From assembly GCA_964475205.1 (NCBI GenBank), contig CAYYVQ010000017.1:1-42897 (forward strand): a DNA stretch of 42,897 nucleotides, written 5' to 3'. Source of the stretch: CAYSRM01 sp964475205. Its GTDB lineage: Bacteria; Verrucomicrobiota; Kiritimatiellia; UBA8416; CAYSRM01. The notes under the pieces are model-generated. The model made no database searches, was not told the origin of the DNA, and saw only the letters and a list, made by a program, of their open reading frames with translations. This document shows positions 34,478 through 42,853 of the stretch, in pieces. The translations under genes were made by a program, and so were the position numbers. The stretch's first letter is position 1; every line of letters begins with the position of its first letter.

Positions 34478-34488
34478 AAATGAAATAT

Positions 34489-34517
34489 AGTATAAAACAA
34501 ACAAAGTTGCAAGTAAA
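34489..34517 (-). promoter_or_regulatory. Sigma-70-type promoter of the CE15 gene
   Basis: On the minus strand the -35 TTTACT (34512-34517) and -10 TATACT (34489-34494) are separated by 17 bp. Transcription would start about 5-10 bases before GTG 34477, giving an almost leaderless message. Confidence 0.55.
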
Positions 34518-34522
34518 AGCAT

Positions 34523-34884
34523 TCATGTGCGCTTACTGATGGTATCCGGATACACAACTGGCAGGATCATTGGGTCCAGTGCGATTCTTTTCAGTCGGAT
34601 CAATACAGGTGACTATCATCACATCTCAGTAATTTCCCTGAAATCGGTATACCGGAACCATCCGGCGTGCGCAGAGCATAGGCATTGATTTTATCGAACA
34701 GCTCGTGATCGCCTTTGCTGTCTCGACAAATCGTGAAACTCGGATTTCGTTTGTCTGTCCCGAGTATTTGTTGTAAGTTTCCCATGTAAGGTTGTTTCCC
34801 ATTTGCCTGGCTTTATTTCATAGGTGTGAAATGGGGAGCTTACACTTTTACTCTCTTCTTCAGAGAAAAAAGAGGGAATTGTAA
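34523..34884. other. Intergenic region, possible gene fragment on the minus strand
   Basis: A 61-codon minus-strand frame (34600-34785) reads LQQILGTDKRNPSFTICRDS and SGIPISGKLLRCDDS. It has protein-like composition but no ribosome-binding site or recognised family, and may be a leftover of a decayed gene. Nothing else is seen. Confidence 0.3.
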
Positions 34885-35249
34885 TGGCGAATAAAATTTC
34901 GGAATTTAGACCTGATCACTGAGTTCTGGCTGACAGTCTTCGTTTTTGAGCCCGGGAATAATGAACTGGAAGCAGAATGCGGCAGGACTGATCTTGAATG
35001 GGCAAAGCGCTGCGAGTGTAACGACCGCAAGACCGCAAGAATTATGTGTGGGATAATGATTTTACGCCGGATATAATTTTACGCCCTGGCGAAATATGCG
35101 CGCGAGCTTGGAATCATGAGCAGGACATGTTTTTTCTTACAGGCGTTGATGAGAAATTTGCCCCGCCGAATCACTTCTGCGGCGAAGCCGCTGAAAAAAG
35201 AAATATAGCCAATTGGCCGTACTGGCGACCATTAGAATGGAGAAAATGA
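34885..35249 (+). pseudogene. 5'-truncated gene remnant frameshifted by an 8-bp tandem duplication
   Basis: Frame A is open from 34885 and reads EFWLTVFVFEPGNNELEAEC then DLEWAKRCECNDRK. At 35023-35038 GACCGCAA is present twice in tandem. Removing one copy joins frame A to the frame at 35046-35249 (NYVWDNDFTPDIILRPGE ... FFLTGVDEKFAPPNHFCG ... NWPYWRP). This resembles the middle of a family of large PVC proteins of unknown role. No start codon is seen and the 5' part is missing. The stop TGA (35247-35249) overlaps an ATG of the dehydrogenase, so the intact gene was probably translationally coupled to it. Confidence 0.55.
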
Positions 35250-36253
35250 TGACTGAAAACATGAAGGCCTTGCATTTTAAGAGAAAACAGGGTGGATTCC
35301 CTCAGGAATTTTTTGATGCAGTAGCTGATATGCCGGGATTGGATCTGGAAATTGTCGAGAATTGGGAATCAATGTCTGAGGATGAACTGCTGGAGTATAT
35401 ACGAGGCGCTGATGTTCTGCTGGCCTCGCGGGCGCCCAGGATTCCCGATGAAGTTGCCGGGTCGCCCGGGCGGTTGAAATACATCTGCTATCTTCATGGA
35501 ACTATGTGCAAGGTGATTGGGTTGCCTGTAATTCAGTCTGATATACATGTTACAAACTGGGGAGACAGATGCGGCTATGGGCTGGCGGAAAATTCCTTGA
35601 CGCTTCTTATGGTGATGCTCAAGGACATGCCCAAACGTATTCTTGCTGTGCGCAAAGGTGAAGGCAGGGGAATTAGCAGTGTAGGCGGGGAGTTGCGAGG
35701 TCTGAGGCTCGGAGTTTATGGTTTCGGATTTGCCGGTCAGGAATTTGTTCGTCTTCTTGCTCCGTTTAATGCGAAAATCCGTATTTACGACCCGTATGTT
35801 CAAAGTGTTCCCGATACCTGTACGCGGGTTGATTCACTGGACGATTTGTTTGATGGGGCGCAGGCGGTGGTGATTCATGCCGGGCTGACTGAGGAAACTC
35901 AGGGATCAGTGAGCCGTGAGTTGTTGGCAAAGCTTCCTGATCAGGGTGTTGTTGTTAACACGGCCAGAGGGGCAATAATCGACCAGGAGGCGCTTTTCGA
36001 TGAACTGCGCTCAGGCCGGTTGAGAGCCGGTCTGGATGTCTTGTGGCCTGATGATTTGCCCGTTGATCATGAAGCGCGGCAATGGGAAAATCTTGTATGG
36101 ACATGTCATGAGTTTGGCGGTAGAGACTGGCCGGGGGAAAAGCCCGATGTTCAGAAAAAATTCGGGGTTTTTCTGGACAATATACGTTCTTTCCTGAAAG
36201 GGGAGCCGCTCAAGTTTGAAATTGACCAGATCCGGTATTCGCGGATGACATAG
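35246..36253 (+). CDS. D-isomer-specific 2-hydroxyacid dehydrogenase family protein
   Basis: The ORF is open from 35213, but ATG 35246 overlaps the upstream stop (ATGA), and ATG 35249 lies 6 bp after GGAG; either gives about 335 residues. The Rossmann nucleotide-binding site is VYGFGFAGQEFVRLL with Asp in IYDPY. The substrate Arg is in NTARGAIID. The acidic residue region LDVLWPDDLP and the late His in TCHEFGGRD replace the usual SPHxxG, which is divergent. It oxidises or reduces an unknown 2-hydroxy acid with NAD(P). It is next to a sugar isomerase gene, so a sugar-acid catabolic role is likely. Confidence 0.85.
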   Translation: MMTENMKALHFKRKQGGFPQEFFDAVADMPGLDLEIVENWESMSEDELLEYIRGADVLLASRAPRIPDEVAGSPGRLKYICYLHGTMCKVIGLPVIQSDIHVTNWGDRCGYGLAENSLTLLMVMLKDMPKRILAVRKGEGRGISSVGGELRGLRLGVYGFGFAGQEFVRLLAPFNAKIRIYDPYVQSVPDTCTRVDSLDDLFDGAQAVVIHAGLTEETQGSVSRELLAKLPDQGVVVNTARGAIIDQEALFDELRSGRLRAGLDVLWPDDLPVDHEARQWENLVWTCHEFGGRDWPGEKPDVQKKFGVFLDNIRSFLKGEPLKFEIDQIRYSRMT

Positions 36254-36296
36254 AAGATGTTCAGAAAATCGAAACCCAGAAGCAGAGGGGAGCGTA

Positions 36297-37070
36297 ATGG
36301 TTAAGTCATATGAGAACGATATCTATATTGGAACAGTGCTGATGGAAAAGAACCGTTGGCTTGACGGGGTGCGCCAGCCGAGTTTTGCGGTTTCAGACTG
36401 GGTCGGCAGGATGGCGGATGAGGGGTTTGACGGCATTGAGCTTTGGCAGAATCATGCTTTTCTGGCGGATGATGAAGAAAAGGAGAAACTGCTCTGTTCT
36501 CCTGTGCCGGTCAGGATTTTTAATTCATACAATCGGTGCGGGAAAGAAACGCGCGATGAGAGAGCGCTTGCTGCCGAGATGGTCAAATTCTTTTCTGCGG
36601 ACGGGATGAAGTTTAATTTCGGCAAGGATCCGAGTCGTCACGAGGAGTATTGCCAAACTGTAAAAGAGTGGCGCGATATGCTGCCGGATGATTTCAGGTT
36701 CCTTTGTGAATGTCATGGCGGAACCAGCATGGAGGATCCGGGCAAGGCAGTCGAAACATTTGAGCGTCTGGGCGCTGACAAATACGAGGTCATCATTCAC
36801 GCATTCGGCGCTGATGGAGAGGGGATACGGAAGCGTTTCGGTTTTTACGGAGACCGTATTACGCACATACATGCCAACCTGTCTCCCGGGGGGATACTAG
36901 ACGAGGCTGCTATACGCGAACGGATTGACTTGTTGCGCGAACTGGGATTTTGCGGATCTTTTACAATCGAATTTACCGAAGGTGTCGGCTCAGAAGATGA
37001 AAACATTGAAACTTTATTCAGGAACGCTGCCAGGGATGCGAGTATGTTACGGAAGTGTCTTGATTCCTGA
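36297..37070 (+). CDS. Sugar phosphate isomerase/epimerase (xylose isomerase-like TIM barrel)
   Basis: This 257-residue TIM-barrel protein has the AP-endonuclease-2/xylose isomerase fold. Metal-site motifs are visible: GFDGIELWQNHAF near residue 42, FLCECHGGTSMEDPG near 138, ITHIHANLSPGG near 195 and FTIEFTEGVG near 225. Glu, His and Asp ligands lie at these strand ends. A Shine-Dalgarno GAGGGGAG precedes ATG 36297. It follows the dehydrogenase by 43 bp. Its 3' end overlaps the convergent carboxypeptidase gene by 24 bp. The exact substrate is unknown. Confidence 0.85.
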   Translation: MVKSYENDIYIGTVLMEKNRWLDGVRQPSFAVSDWVGRMADEGFDGIELWQNHAFLADDEEKEKLLCSPVPVRIFNSYNRCGKETRDERALAAEMVKFFSADGMKFNFGKDPSRHEEYCQTVKEWRDMLPDDFRFLCECHGGTSMEDPGKAVETFERLGADKYEVIIHAFGADGEGIRKRFGFYGDRITHIHANLSPGGILDEAAIRERIDLLRELGFCGSFTIEFTEGVGSEDENIETLFRNAARDASMLRKCLDS

Positions 37071-38201
37071 AGACAGGTATTTGTAAAGGGCGACACTTAA
37101 ATCCTGTCCGAATGCCCGGGAGGAATCCGCATTAACCTCCTTGCCCGACGCATTAGCGTAGGGTGTTTCAAAACTGGTGGCTAGTTTGACTCCCGCCAGG
37201 TCGCTGGCCCATCGCGAGAAACCTTTTCCATCCTTGTAGTTTAATGTTGTATTCCATGCAGCGCCGAACGGCAGATCCTCGTCCGCGCTATAAGGCAGGG
37301 GACCTGTGATGGATGACTCAAGGCATCCGGCCAGGCGTTGCTGTTCTTTCCAGTTTTCCGGCTCCGGCTTGCCGACCTGATAGATGTGCTCGTTCCAGTA
37401 GCCTCGTATGGCAGGGCAATGCAAATCTATAACTACTATAATGTTGCCAGGCTCCCGGCTCCATCCGGTGATACGTTCCTGGATTGCGCGCGATTCCGGG
37501 TAGATTGACTGTGTGCCGTAATCCCTGCCGTGATCCCGTGGCCTGCGGTTTTTTCCCTGGTCGCCGTCCTCAACGCCATCCTTATCAACAAAAGGCACAA
37601 CAAAAAATTCAGTATGTTCCCTGAGATTGCATCCTGCCGGATCATCGTCGTTGAGCACAGATTCCAGGATTCCCTCCATAACATAGTTGGCCATCATCTC
37701 GCAGCAATGATGCCTCGCGGTTAATGACACGCGCACAGGCGCTTTACCGTCAAGCCGCCCGGCTCTCAGCATTTCAACGGTTCGACCTTTACGGCTTGTG
37801 CAAAGTGCGCCTGTCGTTACCGCTCTTTTTGAATCAAGTCGATCAACAAAAAGATGCCAGTTTGCCTCGGTATACGGCATTGCAAATGAAAAACGGACAG
37901 AATCTTCATTTTTCCCAAAGCTGTAGGTAAAAGAATTTTCCGTTGCCGTTTCGCTTCCGAGCCAGGCCCATGTGACGCCTTTATCGTGTGATACAGCGGC
38001 GCCGCGAACACCTACAGGCTTGCCGTCTGTGAACTGGAACGTTATGGTTCGGCCAGCCGCGCCACGAACCCGGAAATACCAATAGAACCAGAAACCTTCT
38101 GTATCACGTCTGTCCTGGCGCAATGTTACGGTGTTTCCCTGTATTGACTCCACCAGTACATTGCCGCCAGGGAAGTCGCAATCTATGGCATATGAATCCA
38201 C
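37047..38201 (-). CDS. M14-family zinc carboxypeptidase
   Basis: This 384-residue protein starts at GTG 38201 (AAAGGTG upstream). The N-terminal ~125 residues form a beta-sandwich like the M14 N-terminal domain of cytosolic carboxypeptidases (FWFYWYFRVRGAAGRTITF). The catalytic domain has the zinc motif HxxE (His165, Glu168 in ARHHCCEMM), NLREHTEFFVVPFVDKDGVE, a third ligand in VIDLHCP, and the general-base Glu in SFETPYAN. There is no signal peptide, so it is cytoplasmic. Relatives include deglutamylase-like and cell-wall peptide enzymes. The substrate is unknown. Confidence 0.85.
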   Translation of the reverse strand: MDSYAIDCDFPGGNVLVESIQGNTVTLRQDRRDTEGFWFYWYFRVRGAAGRTITFQFTDGKPVGVRGAAVSHDKGVTWAWLGSETATENSFTYSFGKNEDSVRFSFAMPYTEANWHLFVDRLDSKRAVTTGALCTSRKGRTVEMLRAGRLDGKAPVRVSLTARHHCCEMMANYVMEGILESVLNDDDPAGCNLREHTEFFVVPFVDKDGVEDGDQGKNRRPRDHGRDYGTQSIYPESRAIQERITGWSREPGNIIVVIDLHCPAIRGYWNEHIYQVGKPEPENWKEQQRLAGCLESSITGPLPYSADEDLPFGAAWNTTLNYKDGKGFSRWASDLAGVKLATSFETPYANASGKEVNADSSRAFGQDLSVALYKYLSSGIKTLP

Positions 38202-38505
38202 TATGTTTCACCTTTCAGGATTATGATTATATCTGCTTATTATTTAACGGGAGCCCGGCCAAGCTTTTTCAGTCGCTCAACCTAAATTCGGCAGTTGCTA
38301 AGTTTGCTGTAGCTGCAAGGCTTGAGAGGGCTTTGGCTATAGTAATAACTATGCCAAAGCCCTTGTAACGCAGCAGATGCTTGCCTGCGCGAGCGCGCAA
38401 GCAGGCGGCAAAATCAGCAACCCCTTGTGGTTCAAAATGCAGCAAGCTTTCTTTCACCCAACGGGTGAAAGCTATAAAATCAACCACCTCCTTATTCATA
38501 AGGAC
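38202..38505. other. Non-coding region with three hairpins
   Basis: Hairpin A pairs GGGCTTTGGC (38328-38337) with GCCAAAGCCC (38353-38362). Hairpin B pairs GCCTGC (38383-38388) with GCAGGC (38401-38406). Hairpin C pairs CTTTCACCC (38451-38459) with GGGTGAAAG (38463-38471). They adjoin a RAYT transposase relic and could be REP-like targets. No gene is seen. Confidence 0.6.
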
Positions 38506-39199
38506 TTACGCCGCTTGCTGTATTTTGAATGCCGGATATAGGCTCAATTGCAATATGCATATAGCCGGTTCGACTGTTCTTTGCTTCCTCCTTTGTCCAT
38601 GCCCTCGAGAAATATGTGCGTACTCAAACTTGTGTCGGCGACCAAAACTCCGCGCGGCGCTTTCAACAAATACTCTGTCGCCCACAGGAAGCGCTTCGGT
38701 CCATTGTGTTTCCCGATTCAACTCTTGTTATTGTAGCCGCTCCTCATCGAAAGCGCTGTTCCATCAGTTCATCATGACTGCACCATCGCCATTGAGCAGA
38801 ATGCTCACCAACCCTTGCTCTCACCATGTTCAAAGACACATATCTCAGACAGTTCAAAAGATGCTGCCCGTCCTCGATGATAGCGCACTGGCATGGATGC
38901 TCCCGGACTGAGCCATCGCGCCGCTTCCTCCTGTCCAATTGCTGAGCGAATGCGCCGGCCACAAGTCCGATCATTCTGCTGACACGCTCAGTATCATTGA
39001 GATGAACAATCAAGTGGACTTGGTTACTCGTCAGACAGAAACCATAAACCGGAACCGAGTATTGTCTCGCGGCCTGGTGAAACCATTTCCTGTATGCATC
39101 TCGGTCGCTTACGAACTTGAGCAGGAAACCTCTATCATGACAGCGTTGGGTTACGTGATATGTGTATCCGGCCTGTAAATATAGGCCTGCCCTTGGCAT
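38506..39199 (-). pseudogene. REP-associated tyrosine transposase (RAYT, Y1), broken
   Basis: The first open part (39199-38744, 151 residues) has the Y1_Tnp domain: YHVTQRCHDRG near the start, the HUH pair in NQVHLIVH, and CLRYVSLNMVRARVG with the catalytic-region Tyr. It stops early. A second frame (38721-38506) continues LNRETQWTEALPVGDRVFVE and GRRHKFEYAH, the expected RAYT C-terminus. At least one frameshift and one stop lie between (38722-38746), so the gene is dead. Live relatives bind and move REP palindromes as single-stranded DNA. Confidence 0.8.
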
Positions 39200-39663
39200 C
39201 CCTGCCTTCCTTATTATGCTTGAAGCCTGAAAGCTACCCTAAAATCAGTGTTTAAGCAACAAAAATGATAGAATTCGGAAACTAACCGATTGACGTGCAG
39301 TCACATACCGTGGCTAACCTACGTAGTTCGAATCTTAGGAAATATTAGGGACACACCCTCATCTACAGCAAAATGTACATCGCGGCGCATTCCATTGCAA
39401 CTTATTAATTGTGTGTCCCTAACGTCCCTAATTTCCCCTGCATTCCAAGCCTACCTGCTATAAGAATCAGTCATACCGCAGTTCAAAAAATGAGAATTTG
39501 GCTTGCAATGGGCAGGGCTGAGAAGCAAATATTCAGGTGGCAGACGAAAGCATAAGTTATGAAAGCTGCCTGGCGAAGCGAAAGCGAAGTTACTCGTAAA
39601 TTTGAGTGGCGCATGTGTTTGCTTTCGGAACAATGTCGGGCTTAGCCCGCCAAGGAGGACGAT
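39200..39663. other. Intergenic region between RAYT relic and large secreted protein
   Basis: Besides the inverted repeat at 39345-39422, a small palindrome CGGGCT-T-AGCCCG lies at 39637-39649, just before the AAGGAGG ribosome-binding site (39651-39657) of the next gene. It could limit access to that site. There is no gene. Confidence 0.5.
39345..39422. repeat. 12-bp inverted repeat (TTAGGGACACAC) upstream of the RAYT relic
   Basis: TTAGGGACACAC (39345-39356) and GTGTGTCCCTAA (39411-39422) are perfect inverted copies 54 bp apart. A further TCCCTAA follows at 39425-39431. The pair lies ~145 bp upstream of the transposase start and is probably the element end or its recognised hairpin. Confidence 0.7.
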
Positions 39664-42600
39664 GTGAAGAAATTGTCGCAATTTATAGCACAAGGTTTGA
39701 TTGTATCATGTCTGCTGGCCACAACCGCATCGGGCGCGGGCTACCGGATGAAGATCGAGTTTCCGGGCTACACGAACCGGACGGATACTCTGACCAACTT
39801 TCCCGTGCTGGTGGCGCTCAGCAATAACGTCGACGGCAGCGGGTTCAGCTTCGAGGACACGCCGTTTCTCTCGGACGAGGGCTGGGATTTGCGGTTCCGC
39901 GACACCGACGACGTCACTGAATTGAACTACGAAATCGAGTCCTGGGACACGAACGCCGCCTCGTATGTGTGGGTGCAGGTTCCCGAGCTGCCCGCGGACG
40001 GCTCTGGCTATATCTGGGCCTATTGGGGCGAGGATGATACGCAGCAGGCCTGCACGACCAACGGGGCGACCTGGAGCGAGGGGTATGCCGCCGTCTGGCA
40101 CAAAGACGATGCGCCGGACGATGCCATTGCCGACTCCAGTGTTTCGGGCAGGCACGGAAGCAAACAGGGCAGCCCCTATCCTACAGAGACCGCCGGAAGA
40201 GTCGGCCGGGCACAGACTTATCCAGGTGATTCCTACATTGAGTTTCCATCCGATTTTGGTTTGTTCGACGGAAGCGAGGCTTTTTCTGTCAGCCACTGGA
40301 TCAAGGCGTCAGATTTGCCGACTTCTGGCGATTGGGAATATGCCGACACGACTATTTCCTTCCGCGGCGAGCGAAATCTGATGTTTACATTTGCCGACGG
40401 CACCACTGATCATGAGCGCTTGGGGTTTCGAGGAGAGTTCGGAAGTTGGGACACGCCTGTCGAGTCGGATCAGCTTCAAAAGAACACTTGGTACCATATA
40501 ACCGTATCGTACAACGACAGCGGTTTTGTTCTGTATCAGGATGGAATGCAAAAAGACAGTGATGCCGGCAGTGTCAGTGTCGACAGCGCCAGTGAAGAGA
40601 ACACCATTGGCGGCATGCCTAGCTCAGGCACCGATCGGTACTTCAACGGAGATATGGATGAAGTGCGCATCTCGAGTGTCGCCCGCTCCGCCGATTGGGT
40701 CTGGGCGGACTACATGACGGTGGCCTCGAATACGGTGTTTTCCGCTTACGGGACGGCAGAGCCCCTCGATGCCGACTCTCCATTTATCGCGACTGCCGCC
40801 GCGTCCGGACTTGCCACGAATGGCGCTGCCCTGAACGGAACGCTCATCAGCACGGGTTCATCGGTGACGGCCGTATCGGTCTTCTGGGAGGAAGGCTCGG
40901 AGGATCAGGGCACCAACACAACAGACTGGGCCAACGAGGAATCATTCGGCGATTACACCCCGGCGCTCGGGAACCTGTCTCTCGATTATGCCACCAACAT
41001 CACCGGTCTTGCGGCGGGCGAAACCTACACCTACCGCTACTACGCGACCAATGATGCCGGCGAGGCATGGGGCGCGGCCGAGAGTTTTACGACCTATGAA
41101 ACACCGGGCACCCCGACGATCCATGCGCTATCGGAAACCGGGTTAGTGCATGTGGTGATTTCCGGCACGGTCAACGGCGGGACCCCCGATCCCTCGGCGC
41201 ATTTCTGTCTCAAGGCAGGCGCCGACGGCGGGACCGACGACACCAGCGACTGGGACATTGTCGAGTCGGCTGGCGTGCAATCGGGTGCGTTCACCAACAC
41301 CATAACCGGCCTGCAGGACGATACGACCTATTACGCCAGGGTCTACGTGACCAACGAGGCAGGCGAGGCGTGGTCTTCCGATATCCAGTTCTCCACGGAA
41401 GAACTGCCCGAACAGCTTACGCTGGAAGCGGACCAAGTGATCGATGGCTCAGCGCCCTACATTGAATTCACAGAAGCCCCCGACAACCCATTGTATGCCA
41501 GCGGCGCCTCGCCGGACTGGCTGTACAATTTTGCGTATTATGGCGGCGTGCCGACGGTGGACCTGGCGGGATACAAGCTTTATTGCACTCGGGCATCGGG
41601 AGGAACGCAAGGAAGTATTGTGCTTGATCTGAACGACGCCAATCTCACGGGCACTAACGATATGGCGATTCAGACCTATCGACTTACCGGTGACGGAGGC
41701 GATGCATCGGATGATCTCGAGATCATCAATGTTGGCAACATCGATATAGGTGGTATCGATGGGCGTATTTCGCGCGACGTCGGTGGCCCGGCAGATCTCC
41801 CGGTTGGGGATGTCTCGATTGGCACCGAGACCGATCCCGCCGGCACGACGCGGATCGGCTATATCTGGGCGCATGCGGATCCCGTCAGTGGTACGCCACG
41901 AACGCGGGGGGGCGACGTCACAATCCATGGGACAGGGGCTGTGAGGTTCGAAGATATCAATGGCGATGCAGGCGACATTGTCGTGCATGGCTGGACGAGC
42001 GACGGCAATCGCGGGGGGGATATCTTCATCGAGCACACCGGTGATTTCAGCGTGCGCAACATGGAAACATGGCACCGGATAGGCGGAGGAGGAGGAACCG
42101 CGCACCGATCGGGACTTATCACCCTGAACGGAGGAGACGCTTCGGGGGATGCCCATGTTTACGGTTTTATCCAAACGCAGCATTCCGGCGCTGACCGCAA
42201 CGGCTTGCAGTGCGTTGTGGAGTTCATGAATTATCATGACGTGACCATCGAGGGAGACATTATCGGGCGCTACTATGGATCGAACAGCATCAGAGGGACG
42301 GATGTTTTCGTGGAAGACGGGATCACGGGCACTATCACCCTTATGGGTGATATCGACCTGCGCAATGGGGATGGAGTTTCCTATGGATATTTACGCTTGG
42401 ATACCGATGAACAAGTGGTGCTGCACAAGCTTGACCTGGACAAAGTAGGCTATGCGTATCTGAGCAGCGGCACAGGCGAATCTGAGATTACCGGGGCGAT
42501 CAGCGATTTCGATACAACTGAGAGCGCGAGCAGCGGAGCGGGCACCGAGAATGACCCAAAAATTCCGGAGAACGAGACGCGATTGCGCGCGCCCGAGGGA

Positions 42601-42747
42601 CAGGTAGTCTATTACTCCTACACGCCCGGAACGCTCAACACCGATCTTGGCGGCCATGTCTGGCAGCTCCGCAACCTCGACGACAGCGGTGACGGCGGAC
42701 TGCTTATGGTTGAGCCGCCATCTGGCACGATAATTATGGTGCGTTGA
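39664..42747 (+). CDS. Large secreted protein: DUF2341, LamG/ConA-like, FN3-like repeats, beta-repeat C-terminus
   Basis: This 1027-residue protein starts at GTG 39664 with AAGGAGG upstream. The signal peptide is ~1-25 (IVSCLLATTASGA). Residues ~28-125 are DUF2341 (LTNFPVLVALSN, SYVWVQVPELPADGSGYIWAYWG). Residues ~140-360 are a LamG/concanavalin A-like domain (SVSHWIKASDLP, NTWYHITVSYNDSGFVLYQDG, DMDEVRISSVARSADW). Two FN3-like domains follow (~375-580; TGLAAGETYTYRYYATNDAGEAW, then TGLQDDTTYYARVYVTNEAGEAW). The C-terminal ~400 residues are Gly/Asp-rich repeats (DVTIHGTGAVRFEDINGDAG, GDIFIEHTG) that suggest a beta-helix. It probably binds or processes extracellular polysaccharide; no catalytic site was recognised. 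Confidence 0.85.
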   Translation: MKKLSQFIAQGLIVSCLLATTASGAGYRMKIEFPGYTNRTDTLTNFPVLVALSNNVDGSGFSFEDTPFLSDEGWDLRFRDTDDVTELNYEIESWDTNAASYVWVQVPELPADGSGYIWAYWGEDDTQQACTTNGATWSEGYAAVWHKDDAPDDAIADSSVSGRHGSKQGSPYPTETAGRVGRAQTYPGDSYIEFPSDFGLFDGSEAFSVSHWIKASDLPTSGDWEYADTTISFRGERNLMFTFADGTTDHERLGFRGEFGSWDTPVESDQLQKNTWYHITVSYNDSGFVLYQDGMQKDSDAGSVSVDSASEENTIGGMPSSGTDRYFNGDMDEVRISSVARSADWVWADYMTVASNTVFSAYGTAEPLDADSPFIATAAASGLATNGAALNGTLISTGSSVTAVSVFWEEGSEDQGTNTTDWANEESFGDYTPALGNLSLDYATNITGLAAGETYTYRYYATNDAGEAWGAAESFTTYETPGTPTIHALSETGLVHVVISGTVNGGTPDPSAHFCLKAGADGGTDDTSDWDIVESAGVQSGAFTNTITGLQDDTTYYARVYVTNEAGEAWSSDIQFSTEELPEQLTLEADQVIDGSAPYIEFTEAPDNPLYASGASPDWLYNFAYYGGVPTVDLAGYKLYCTRASGGTQGSIVLDLNDANLTGTNDMAIQTYRLTGDGGDASDDLEIINVGNIDIGGIDGRISRDVGGPADLPVGDVSIGTETDPAGTTRIGYIWAHADPVSGTPRTRGGDVTIHGTGAVRFEDINGDAGDIVVHGWTSDGNRGGDIFIEHTGDFSVRNMETWHRIGGGGGTAHRSGLITLNGGDASGDAHVYGFIQTQHSGADRNGLQCVVEFMNYHDVTIEGDIIGRYYGSNSIRGTDVFVEDGITGTITLMGDIDLRNGDGVSYGYLRLDTDEQVVLHKLDLDKVGYAYLSSGTGESEITGAISDFDTTESASSGAGTENDPKIPENETRLRAPEGQVVYYSYTPGTLNTDLGGHVWQLRNLDDSGDGGLLMVEPPSGTIIMVR

Positions 42748-42764
42748 TTGGCTGGCAGCACAGT

Positions 42765-42801
42765 CGAGTACAGCCGGGCGTGTCCAGCACGGCTGCACTC
42801 G
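42765..42801 (+). terminator. Hairpin after the large secreted protein gene
   Basis: CGAGT-A-CAGCCG (42765-42776) pairs with CGGCTG-C-ACTCG (42790-42801) with one internal mismatch. It begins 17 bp after the stop. There is no clear U-run. Confidence 0.5.
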
Positions 42802-42830
42802 GCGCTATCCTTTGCTGCGTGTGTTGCGGG

Positions 42831-42853
42831 CAGCAGGTTGATACAACCTGCTG
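42831..42853. repeat. Perfect 10-bp hairpin CAGCAGGTTG-ATA-CAACCTGCTG
   Basis: Perfect inverted repeat with a 3-nt loop near the window end. It may be a second terminator or a REP-type palindrome. Confidence 0.6.

Noticed and set aside
38939..39178. 79-codon plus-strand open frame
   Set aside because: It is antisense to the RAYT transposase relic, whose catalytic motifs are clear on the minus strand.
41449..42237. 262-codon minus-strand open frame opposite the second large secreted protein
   Set aside because: Antisense of a repetitive Gly/Asp coding region, with no family resemblance.
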